In this document: positions 1 to 9,000 of the stretch, piece by piece
How the letters are laid out: each line of letters begins with the position of its first letter
Numbering within the stretch: the first letter of the stretch is position 1
Assembly (NCBI GenBank): GCA_947630255.1
Contig: CANRGU010000043.1
Span: 1-10,634 of the forward strand
Reading direction: 5' to 3'
DNA length: 10,634 nt
Source of the DNA: an uncultured Clostridia bacterium
Lineage (GTDB): Bacteria > Bacillota > Clostridia > TANB77 > CAG-508
Notes under the pieces: generated by a model
Seen by the model: only the letters and a program-made list of their open reading frames with translations
Database searches by the model: none
What the model was told of the DNA's origin: nothing
Position numbers and translations under genes: made by a program

Positions 1-318
1 GCAGTAAATAAAAACGGTAAAGAAGCAATAACAGAATTCAAAGTATTAAAAAGATATGATGGATTTACATATATTGAGGTAAATATAAAAACGGGAAGAA
101 CACATCAAATAAGGGTACATATGGCAGAAATAGGGCATCCAATAGTAGGAGATGAAGTATATTCAAATGGTAAGAATCCATTTGGCATACACGGACAAAT
201 GCTACACGCATACAGATTAGAATTTATTCATCCAACAACTAAAAAAAACGTAAAATTTGAGGCACCACTGCCCAAATACTTCGAAGAGATATTAGATAAA
301 TTACAATTTATTGAGTAA
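1..318 (+). CDS. RluA/RluD-family 23S rRNA pseudouridine synthase, C-terminal fragment
   Basis: The reading frame is open from the first base to a TAA at 316-318, so this is the last 105 codons of a gene starting before the window. Residues 32-40 of the fragment read GRTHQIRVH, the conserved C-terminal motif of the RluA/RluD family, followed by HPIVGDEVY and a late HAYRLEFIHP segment, both typical of that family. These enzymes isomerise specific uridines to pseudouridine in 23S rRNA or tRNA in the cytoplasm. The catalytic Asp (GRLD motif) and any N-terminal S4 domain lie outside the window, so the exact target (RluD, RluC or RluA type) cannot be settled. The Met at 121 lies inside the conserved motif and is not a start. 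The next gene begins 10 bases after the stop, which suggests one operon of two rRNA-modifying enzymes. Confidence 0.93.
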   Translation, partial: AVNKNGKEAITEFKVLKRYDGFTYIEVNIKTGRTHQIRVHMAEIGHPIVGDEVYSNGKNPFGIHGQMLHAYRLEFIHPTTKKNVKFEAPLPKYFEEILDKLQFIE

Positions 319-328
319 AGGAAATTTT

Positions 329-1051
329 ATGGGAGAAGAAATTAGATTACAAAAATTTTTAGCAGAAAACGCAGTTGCATCAAGAAGAAAATGCGAAGAA
401 CTAATTGAAAATGGAAAAGTTAAAGTAAATGGTGAAATAGTAACAAAACTCGGAACAAAAATTAATCCAGATAAAGACACAGTAGAATATAACGGTAAAA
501 GAATAAAAGCGTCCAAAAAAGAATATACATATATACTGTTAAACAAGCCAATTGACTATGTAACAACAGTAAAAGATCAATTTAATAGAAAAACTGTACT
601 GGACCTAGTAAAAACAAATAAAAGATTAGTACCAGTAGGAAGACTTGATATGTATACATCAGGTGCAATTATTCTTACGGATGACGGAGATTTTGTATAT
701 AAAGTAACACATCCAAAACACGAAATAGAAAAAACATATAATGTAACAATAGTTGGAAAAGTAAGTGATAGAGAAGTAGAAGCGCTAAAAAATGGTGTTG
801 ATATAGGAGATTTTGTTACTAACAAAGCAAAGGTTAAAATTTTAAAAATAGATGAAGAAAAAAATATAAGCAGACTTCAAATTACAATTCATGAAGGAAA
901 AAACAGGCAAATAAGAAGAATGTGCGAAGCAATAGGAAAAAAAGTTTTAAGTTTGCATAGAAGTAAAATAGGCGGTATTTCAGTTAAAGATTTAAAAATT
1001 GGTACATGGAGATATTTAAATAAATCAGAAATAGAAAATTTACTTAAATAG
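329..1051 (+). CDS. rluB: RsuA/RluB-family rRNA pseudouridine synthase with S4 domain
   Basis: A complete 240-residue protein of the RsuA/RluB/RluE/RluF family, close to the usual length. Residues about 4-62 form an S4 RNA-binding domain (RLQKFLAENAVASRRKCEELI). The catalytic motif is VGRLDMYTSG at 103-112, with D107 as the expected nucleophile, followed by the ILTDDGDF strand. The C-terminal family motif HEGKNRQIRRM lies at 188-198. The role is pseudouridine formation in ribosomal RNA; in Firmicutes the usual member is the 23S enzyme RluB, and the symbol rests on that general knowledge, since RsuA-type 16S specificity cannot be excluded. The ATG at 329 was chosen because AAAGGA at 317-322 lies 6 bases upstream. 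An in-frame TTG at 311 would extend the protein by six residues but overlaps the previous stop codon and has no better ribosome site. It is probably co-transcribed with the upstream pseudouridine synthase. Confidence 0.93.
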   Translation: MGEEIRLQKFLAENAVASRRKCEELIENGKVKVNGEIVTKLGTKINPDKDTVEYNGKRIKASKKEYTYILLNKPIDYVTTVKDQFNRKTVLDLVKTNKRLVPVGRLDMYTSGAIILTDDGDFVYKVTHPKHEIEKTYNVTIVGKVSDREVEALKNGVDIGDFVTNKAKVKILKIDEEKNISRLQITIHEGKNRQIRRMCEAIGKKVLSLHRSKIGGISVKDLKIGTWRYLNKSEIENLLK

Positions 1052-1055
1052 AAGC

Positions 1056-1084
1056 TTGAAAAAATACTTTATTAAACATATAAT
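1056..1084 (+). promoter_or_regulatory. Sigma-A promoter upstream of the S1-domain gene
   Basis: TTGAAA at 1056-1061 and TATAAT at 1079-1084 are separated by exactly 17 bases, giving 5 of 6 and 6 of 6 matches to the vegetative consensus. It begins five bases after the stop of the pseudouridine synthase gene. Transcription would start near 1091, leaving a leader of about 35 bases before the S1-domain gene. AT-rich DNA produces chance -10 boxes, but the paired boxes at ideal spacing in the right place make this convincing. Confidence 0.8.
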
Positions 1085-1110
1085 TAATATAATAAAATAT
1101 ACCAAAGATA

Positions 1111-1116
1111 AAGGGG
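1111..1116 (+). promoter_or_regulatory. Ribosome binding site that decides the start of the S1-domain gene
   Basis: AAGGGG abuts an ATG at 1117 with no spacer and lies 9 bases before a second in-frame ATG at 1126. The second spacing is workable and the first is not, so 1126 is the preferred start. The two candidates make the N-terminus read MDYMDY or MDY. Confidence 0.7.
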
Positions 1117-1125
1117 ATGGATTAT

Positions 1126-1941
1126 ATGGATTATATTCAAAAATTTATTCCAGAAGGTTGGAGCGATGTTAATAAAGAATTTTCATTAGAAGAACTAAAT
1201 ACAGCATCTATAAATGGGAATATAATGCAAGCTAAAGTAAAAAGATGCGATAGCAATTATAATCTGTATTTGGATTTAGGAAATGATCTTACAGGAATTA
1301 TACCAAGAGAAGAAGTAGAGGCTATAAATGTAGATGAAACAGGATTTCCAAAACCCAATATCTGCATAAATAAGATAAATAAATTTGTGCAATTTAAGGT
1401 AAAAGATACTAGCAAAAAAGATGCAATCATACTATCTAGAAAAGCCGTAGGAAAAGAAGCTATAAATTGGATGAAAAACGAATTAAAAGAAGGTATGTGT
1501 GTTTGTGGAATAGTAAGAAACATTAGACCATATGGTGCATTTGTTGAAATAGGTGGGGGAATAGTAGGGCTTGTTCACATAGAAGATATTTCTGTAGCAA
1601 GGATAAAAACGCCTTACGAGAGGTTTAAAATTGGACAAAAGATAAATATTATGATAAAATCTATAGACAGAAAATCAAACAGGGTAATTCTTAGTTATAA
1701 AGAAATGTATGGAACATGGGAAGAAAATATTACAGATTTTCATGAGGGCATGACAGTAAAAGGAATAGCCAGAGAAGTAGAAAAATCTAAAAATGGTATA
1801 TTTATAGAGTTAAAACCAAATCTTATTGGACTTGCAGAATATAAAGAAAACATAGAATATGGGCAAGATGTAGAGGTTTATATAAAAAGAATTATACCAG
1901 AAAAGAAAAAAATTAAATTAGTAATTGTAAATAATAATTGA
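1126..1941 (+). CDS. S1 RNA-binding domain protein with three S1 modules
   Basis: A 271-residue cytoplasmic protein without signal peptide or membrane segment. Three S1-type OB-fold modules can be read. The first, about 31-104, is divergent (LYLDLGNDLTGIIPREEV). The second, about 122-192, is canonical, with GIVRNIRPYGAFVEIG, then VGLVHIEDIS, and the closing RVILSYK. The third, about 207-271, is shorter and weaker (GMTVKGIAREVE, then GIFIELKPNLIGLAEY). Such proteins bind single-stranded RNA. This one is much shorter than ribosomal protein S1 of E. coli and resembles the small S1-repeat proteins common in Clostridia, whose precise role is not established. A strong promoter lies directly upstream. 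The downstream gene starts 81 bases after its stop with no terminator between them, so read-through is possible. Confidence 0.85.
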   Translation: MDYIQKFIPEGWSDVNKEFSLEELNTASINGNIMQAKVKRCDSNYNLYLDLGNDLTGIIPREEVEAINVDETGFPKPNICINKINKFVQFKVKDTSKKDAIILSRKAVGKEAINWMKNELKEGMCVCGIVRNIRPYGAFVEIGGGIVGLVHIEDISVARIKTPYERFKIGQKINIMIKSIDRKSNRVILSYKEMYGTWEENITDFHEGMTVKGIAREVEKSKNGIFIELKPNLIGLAEYKENIEYGQDVEVYIKRIIPEKKKIKLVIVNNN

Positions 1942-1953
1942 GATATATAAAAT
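1925..1953 (+). promoter_or_regulatory. Candidate promoter for the winged-helix gene
   Basis: TTGTAA (1925-1930, 4 of 6 to consensus) and TAAAAT (1948-1953, 5 of 6) are 17 bases apart. The -35 lies in the last codons of the S1 gene. It would start transcription near 1960 and leave a leader of about 60 bases. The DNA here is very AT-rich, so the match could be chance. Confidence 0.35.
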
Positions 1954-2007
1954 AAATAGTGGATGGAAAGCCAGTATATATAAGAATAATAGAGAATTAT
2001 TAAAATT

Positions 2008-2014
2008 GGGGAGG
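2008..2014 (+). promoter_or_regulatory. Strong ribosome binding site of the winged-helix gene
   Basis: GGGGAGG is a near-perfect anti-16S match. It lies 2 bases before an ATG at 2017 and 8 bases before an in-frame ATG at 2023, so 2023 is the likely start. Confidence 0.75.
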
Positions 2015-2022
2015 CCATGATT

Positions 2023-2958
2023 ATGGTAGAAGATAATGAAATAAGAACTGAAGTATCACCTTTTGCAATTAGAGAAGGTGAAATTAAAACATTTGATGGA
2101 AAAGACGGATATGTATCTATGAATCAAATAATACATAAAATAAACATAGGACATATTACAGATATACATTTTAAAATAATGGAACTTGTAAATGAATTTG
2201 AATTCATAACATCAAGACAAATTTATCAAATATTAGTACATAAAGGTGAAGATATAAAATCACAAGACAAATTAAATAACAAATTAGAACAATTAGTAAA
2301 ATCTAAAATCTTAACTAGATATTATTTTACATCAGAAGAGGGAAAATGCATTTATAGAATATATTGTTTAGAAAAGATGGGTAAATATTTACTTAATTCA
2401 AGAGGAATAGAATGTAAATGGCAACCTACAGATAATACTAAACCAGTAGCTATGATAAAAAAACGTTTAGCTGGAAATCAAATAATTATAGCATATTTAA
2501 GAAAAGTATCTGCATTTGATAAATATACTGTAAAACCAACACTTACAGCCAAAAAAGCTGGAAAAATATTTAAATGTCAAGCAGGAGTAAAATTATCAAA
2601 AAATGGTAAGTCAATAGATTTTATTTTTGAAACTATAAGAAGAGAAGAAGACTGGGAAAACAAACTAATTGAAAGAATAAAATTATATATAGATTTCTAT
2701 GAAAATTTTGTAACATTTGACTCTGGGTTTGAAATAAAACCACAGCTAATATTAGTTGCAGAAGATACAAAGCATATGGTAGAAATTTTAAAAGTTATTG
2801 TAACTAATAAATTAGAAATACCAAATTTAAAATTACTATTTACAACAGATTTAAGGCAAAATAGCGAAACACTTGAAAAATCATTGATAGAATTTAAAAC
2901 AGATGAAACAACAGGTAAATTTAAAATGGAAGAAGTAGATTTAAAAATATTAGGGTAA
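2023..2958 (+). CDS. Winged-helix protein resembling the replication-relaxation family
   Basis: A 311-residue cytoplasmic protein. Residues about 49-130 look like a winged helix-turn-helix: HFKIMELVNEFEFITSRQIY, a second helix around NNKLEQLVKSKIL, then a wing and YCLEKMGKYLL. After a basic linker, residues about 150-290 alternate strands and helices, with SIDFIFETIRREEDWENK at 197-214, a long helix ending LYIDFYENF, and the strand QLILVAED. This order (winged helix, then an acidic-strand domain with a Lys-containing helix, then a strand after a proline) is what I recall of replication-relaxation family proteins, often found near plasmid or conjugative functions. The assignment is by pattern only. 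Here the gene sits among chromosomal housekeeping genes with no relaxase or transfer gene visible. Alternatives are a transcription factor with a nuclease-like sensor half or another PD-(D/E)XK-like protein. Confidence 0.5.
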   Translation: MVEDNEIRTEVSPFAIREGEIKTFDGKDGYVSMNQIIHKINIGHITDIHFKIMELVNEFEFITSRQIYQILVHKGEDIKSQDKLNNKLEQLVKSKILTRYYFTSEEGKCIYRIYCLEKMGKYLLNSRGIECKWQPTDNTKPVAMIKKRLAGNQIIIAYLRKVSAFDKYTVKPTLTAKKAGKIFKCQAGVKLSKNGKSIDFIFETIRREEDWENKLIERIKLYIDFYENFVTFDSGFEIKPQLILVAEDTKHMVEILKVIVTNKLEIPNLKLLFTTDLRQNSETLEKSLIEFKTDETTGKFKMEEVDLKILG

Positions 2959-3014
2959 AAAATAATTAAATAACTGATAAGGTTTTATTAATAAATATAT
3001 GTAGGAGTATTTGT

Positions 3015-3089
3015 ATGAAAACTGTAAAAATTAAGTATTTTATATTTATATTTTTATTTATTATAATTATACCAAGCATTATTTTTGCA
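3015..3089 (+). other. Signal peptide of the M26 protease
   Basis: Residues 1-25: a basic start (MKTVKIK), a hydrophobic core of Phe, Ile and Leu, and a likely signal peptidase I site after Phe-Ala at 24-25. It sends the N-terminus outside. There is no lipobox cysteine. An uncleaved signal anchor is less likely given the site. Confidence 0.85.
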
Positions 3090-6000
3090 AAAGATGAAAT
3101 AACAATAGAAACTAGTCAATATGATTTAGAACTTAATGACGAATTTGTATTAACTGCTAAAATTTCAAGTGACCGCAAATTATATGCTTTAACTGCTACG
3201 TTAAGTTATGACGAGTCAGTATTTGAAGCTATTGATGATAGAAACTTTGAAAATGATAAGCAATGGTCTGAAGTTATTTATAATCCAGAAAACAATAAAT
3301 TTGGTTTAATTAATAAATCTGGAGAACTTTCAGACACATTATTAAGCGTTCGATTGAGAGTAAAAGAAGATGCCAAAGTTGGTACAACTTCTATTTATTT
3401 AACTAATATTTCAGCATCTGATGGAACAGATAAAGTTACTTTTGAAGATTCATCAGTTGATATTTTTGTGTCTAGAGATGCCAATAATAACGAGGCAGTA
3501 CCTATCAATAATAAGTTTACTCCAGTAAAAGTAGAAAATACAGTTATAGAAGCTTCTCCCTCTAAAAATATTCCAATTATAATTGTCGTAAGTGTATTAT
3601 TAATTATAAGTATTATATCAAGTATATTGATTTATATGTTTAATGCAAGAAACAAAAAGCAAATTATTATTTGTTTATGCATTGTATCTGCTATATTAAT
3701 AAGCATATTGATAGCTTTAGTTATTATAACTAATAAAGAAAAGCAAGATATAAATGACGATGGAAAAATTGATTATGAAGATGCAAAACAAATTATTAAA
3801 TATATTATAGAGATTGATGAAAATAAAAAAATAGCTCCTATGGATTCTAATGAAGAGACTCAAAATAATAATACTAACAATGGAAGCAATAATAGAAATC
3901 CAGGTTATAGCAGTAGTTCTACTAGTGAAAATACAAATAATAATTCTTATAACAATACTTCAGAAAACAAAAGACCAAATGGAGATGTAAATAATGACGG
4001 TAAAGTCGACATTGAGGATGCAGGAGATATTACTCAAAATGTAACTGAAAAAACTAAATATAAAGTTACCTTAAGTGAAGATAGCGGAAATAAATATTAT
4101 GTAGCAAGAAACCAAGAGATAAATTTAAATTTTAAAGCAGATGTAAAACCTAGTGAAACTATAAAATCAGTTGTAATTGATAATAAAGAATATTCTGTTA
4201 TAAAAAATGCATCTTCATATACTGTAGTTTTAAATGCACCAGATACAGCAGGAGTACATGAATTTAATTTTTCTAAAGTTGTATTAGATAACAATAAAGA
4301 GGTTAATGCAAGTTTAAAAATAAATGTAGAAGTATTAAAAACTATTCCAACTGCATCTACATTAAAAGCTGATAATGAAACAAATGGAGTTAGCTTTACA
4401 TTAAACGACCCAGATAAAGCATTAATAAATGGACAAATTGAATTAATAGATTATAATAGTGATGTCGTTTTTACGAAAGATATAAAAAATGAGAGTGACT
4501 GTAATTTTAATTTTGAGTTTGAAGAAGATAAAGAATATAAAGTAGTAGTAACAGGATCTTATGATTTAGATAGCAATGTGGGTGGAGAAAATAATTATAC
4601 AGATGTACCACTATTGACTGGTGAAGTGGTTATGATGAGTGAATATGATTTTGAAATATCTAATGTAGAAATTTCAAAAACTATTCATAAGGGAGAATCT
4701 GCAATTATAACTTTTGAAAGTAGTAATTCTACTAAGTATCCTATCAAAAGTGTAGTTATAGGCGGAAAAACATATGATGTATCAATTGAAGATGATAATC
4801 ACTATAAATTAGCTTTACCAGAAAACAGCATATGTGGAGAATATAATATTAACATTGAAGAAATAATTTTAAGTAATTCAAAATATTTTGACAATGGAAA
4901 AGATTTTAATGTAGACACATTAGCTTATTGTGTATTAAAAGATGTACCAACAATAAATGATATTAAAGTAAATAAAAATGCAGAAGAAAAAACAGTTAAA
5001 GTAACATATAAAATTAGTGATACAGATAGTACATTAAACAATTTAGAAGCTGTTTTATCAGATAAAAACAATAAAGAAGTTTCAAAAACAGACAATGTTA
5101 TAGGAAATGAAGAAATTACATTTACATATAATGATGAAGGAATTACTCCTAACCTTGCAGTTCAATTTTTTGGAAATTACGATTTAGGTGCAGGATACGT
5201 TTATGAAGATGAACTTTTAGGAACAGGAGAAACTGCTGGAGTTGCATTTAATGAATGTACAATATCAAATAAATATCCTAAAAAAGGCGAAGAAATATAT
5301 CTTTACTACTATGTAGATGTACCTGAAAAAACAGAGCCAAGTAGTTATCCAGTTGGTATTACAGATTTAATAACAGGTGTTACTATAAATGGATTAAATT
5401 ATTCAGCAAAACAAGAAAAAATAAATAATCGCGTAGTATATACAGTTAATTTTAAAGTACCAGACGAAGATGGAGTAGTTGAGGCTCAAGCAAATCGAGT
5501 AATATTCTTTAACGGCAGAAAATATTGGTTAGAGCCAATTTCTATAAGTTTTGATGTATTAAAAGATAAACCTTGGGTTGAAAATTTTGAAGTTGTTTCA
5601 GAAGACTACGAAACTGGAGAGGTAACATTTAGCTTTGATGTATGTGACGACAATGGTGGATTTATTTCTGGAGAGATGGTTTTAGGTGATCAAAAAGTTA
5701 ATGTAGGAAAAGGTAGCAATACAGTAACATTTAGCAATATTAAGCAAGATGAAAACTTTAAAATTAGCATTTTAGGAAATTACGATTTAGATAGTAATAC
5801 AATAGGTGATGAAAAAGATAATTATAAAGAAAATGACGAAATATTTAGTATTTCTTATGGATTATTTGATTCAGACACTTATAAAGATATAAAAATAGAA
5901 AATATAAATGCTACTAGTCAAAACGATAATAGCTATTTTGAAAAAAACGAAGACGTAAAATTAAACTTTGATTTTACTGGCATAGATGAAGAAATTGGAA

Positions 6001-9000
6001 TTGATTTAGCCAAAGTTGTTATTTTAGGTAAAGAATATAATGCAATCAAAAATGAAGACAGTACTTATACAGCTGTTATGGATGGATTTAGTAATGCAGG
6101 AACAAAAAATTTTGAAATAAATGAAGTTGTACTAAGTAATGGTAAAAAAGTAGCTCTTAATGAACCTGCTACATTAAAAATAGAAATACTAAAAGATGCT
6201 TTAAAAACAGATGATTTTAGATTTAGCATAGACGAAAATAATATTAATTTAAATGTTAATATAGAAGATCCAGATGATTCTTTAGTAGGAAATATTGTGC
6301 TAAAAGCATTTGATGAAGATGATAAATTCATAGAAGAACATGAATACAATGGTTCAGATATAACATTAAATAAAAGCGATGATTTATCAAGATACTACAT
6401 TAAAGGATATGCAACATATGATAGAGACACAAATACACTTACACAAACAGATAACAAATATGAAAATCAAGTAGTATTAGATGAGGTTATTTCGCTAGAT
6501 AAACATTATTTAGAGCTAAAAGAAATAACCAATGTTGAATTATTAAAAAATAATAATGGAAATCTTGATTTAGCAGATAAAATTAGCAAAGAAGAATTAG
6601 AAAAAGATTTGCAAAATTATGTAGTTAAAATTACAATGAGCAATATGCCAGTATTTTATAGTAATATAAAAGAAGTGCTTATTGAAAATAATCATTTAAT
6701 ATTAATACTTGACTATGAATATGCAGTTTTAGATGATGGAAATGTTTCAAAAAATTTAAGAATTGATTATGGAGAAATAAAAGATGGATATGCTTCAAAT
6801 GAAGTTCGCCCAGAATCATTTGAAGAATTTATAGAAAGAGTTAAAGCAAATCCAGATCAAACATTTACTTTAACACATGATTTAGATGCAAGCGGATATG
6901 AAACTAATTCAAATACAATGATAGATATTGATTTTACAGGAACTTTAGATGGAGCAGGATATACTATTAAAAATTTAACAAAACCATTGTTTAACAATAT
7001 TCAAGGCGGAACAGTTAAAAACTTAAAAATTCAAAATGTAAAATTGCCATCAGTTAATGCAAGAGGTGCACTTGCAAACACTACAAATGGTGCTACAATT
7101 TCTGGAATTTTAATAGACATGGTAGAAAAATCTAATGGAGAATCACAGGTTGGTTCTTTAATAGGAACAGCTACTAATACTAATATAGAAGAAAGCAAAG
7201 TTACAAATTTTGTAATAAACAGCCAAAGCTTTTATCAGCAAGTTGGAGGTTTAGTAGGAGCATCTCAAGGTTCAACAATTAAAAATTGTTATGTAACAGG
7301 AACTTTAAATGCTTGGAATTATAGAGGAGGATTTATAGGTTTTGCTACAAATACCACAGTAGAAAATTGCTATGCAAAAGTTACAGTTAATGGTTCTTGG
7401 GGTGGTAATAATTTAGCAAGTGGATTTGTATATAACAATGATAGTAATGGTGTATTAAGAAACAACATTAGCTTTAGCACAGGTAGCATTGATTATATAC
7501 TTACAAATAATTTCAAAGAAGCTACAAATAATTATCAGGTAGTTGAAGAAAATGCACAGCCAAGTACAAAAGAAGGAATTAATAATATTACAAAAAATCA
7601 AATAAATAAAGAATTCTTTGTAAATCAAGCAAAATTTGATGAAGATATTTGGGATTTGGATAATACTTCTGCAGAAAATTTGCCACCGTTAAAAAGAGAA
7701 TTTAAATCTGTATTAGGAAGTATAAATAGCGAAAACAATGATTTATATGATAAAAACAAAGAACTTTTATACAAAAACTTATCAAGACTTACACCTTTCT
7801 ATGATAGTGATAGCATTATAAAAACAGGAGCTAGCATAGATGAAGACAATATCTTATACTCACAAGAAATAAAACATATTATTCCTATAGATAGTAATGG
7901 AGATATAGTTACTTATTTAACAAAAGAAGACTATACAAAAATTAGTAAAGTTAAAGTAATATTCAGCAATAATACAATTAAGGAATACAATGTTCGTTTT
8001 GATAAATTATATGGAATGGTTGTAGGTTATAGAATTACAGATTTAAAAATTGATTATACATTTAATCATTATATGATAGATAGCGAATCTAAACTAGTCA
8101 GTGATTTAGTAAAATACTTATCTGATTTAGATTATACTAAAAACTTAGATACATTAACCACTTCAGAAGATAGCAGATTATATCGTGATTATTATAATGA
8201 AGTTACTAAAAAAGAATTAAAAGAATTTGTACTTAAATATTTATCTAACAATAATACATTAACATTAGACACTAACAGTAGCGATATCGAAAAAGATTTA
8301 GAGCACAACAATAAACTAAAAAAAGCATTATATGTTTACAATTATTTTAAACGTTGGTATAGTGTTGAAATCGGCGGAATTATGCTTAATGATTTAGTAC
8401 TATTTAACAGTCAAGGATTCAATGCAGAATTAAATGTAAATACAATTACAAATAGATTTTTTGAAAATGAATCTAATTTTGCAACTAATTCAACTAGTGA
8501 TGCTTATAATAATACATTATCAAAATATACAGGCATTAAAAATATTACAAGATTTTTAGAGTATTTTGTCGAAATTTTAACTGATGATACTCCAGATGAA
8601 TGGTTTGCAAAAGAATTTAAAGGAAATCTAACTGAAGTAAAAGTAGAAGGAAGAGATGATTTGGAATACACAATGTGGGATCATTTATCTCACGAAGATA
8701 ATACAAATTGGGCAAAATGGCACAATTTTGCATTGGTACTTCTAACATTACCAGAAAATTCAACATATATTATCTCATCTCCAACACAATTCTTAATTGG
8801 ATCACAAAGAACATATATTGTAGATCCAAATGACCCAGAGCAGTCAGCAAAATTAAACGAAAAAATAAAAGACTATGCTCAAAAGATTAGTAACTACTTT
8901 GCAACAGCTACTGGATTTATAAAAGAAGCAAAATATTTCAACGATATACATGGTATGCAATTAGACCAACGTTACACACTAGATTCAAATGGAAAATCAA

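Noticed and set aside
301..1523. Minus-strand frames opposite the pseudouridine synthase and S1 genes (301-546, 577-825, 1257-1523)
   Set aside because: They lie inside well-supported plus-strand genes, have Ser/Phe/Ile-rich compositions expected from reading A-rich codons backwards, and show no recognisable domain.
1942..2016. Riboswitch or structured leader before the winged-helix gene
   Set aside because: The 75-base gap is short and no conserved riboswitch core or stable hairpin could be identified.
2984..2995. Perfect 12-base palindrome TTTATTAATAAA upstream of the protease gene
   Set aside because: It is made only of A and T in a region that is almost all A and T, so it is likely chance. 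It is too weak to be a terminator and matches no operator I can name.
2959..3014. Promoter or terminator directly before the protease gene
   Set aside because: No paired -35 and -10 boxes at proper spacing and no GC-containing hairpin with a T-run were found in the 56-base gap.
3841..3980. Possible microsatellite or CRISPR-like repeats in the AAT/AAC-rich stretch
   Set aside because: It encodes an Asn/Ser-rich linker in frame and has no regular repeat period or spacer structure.
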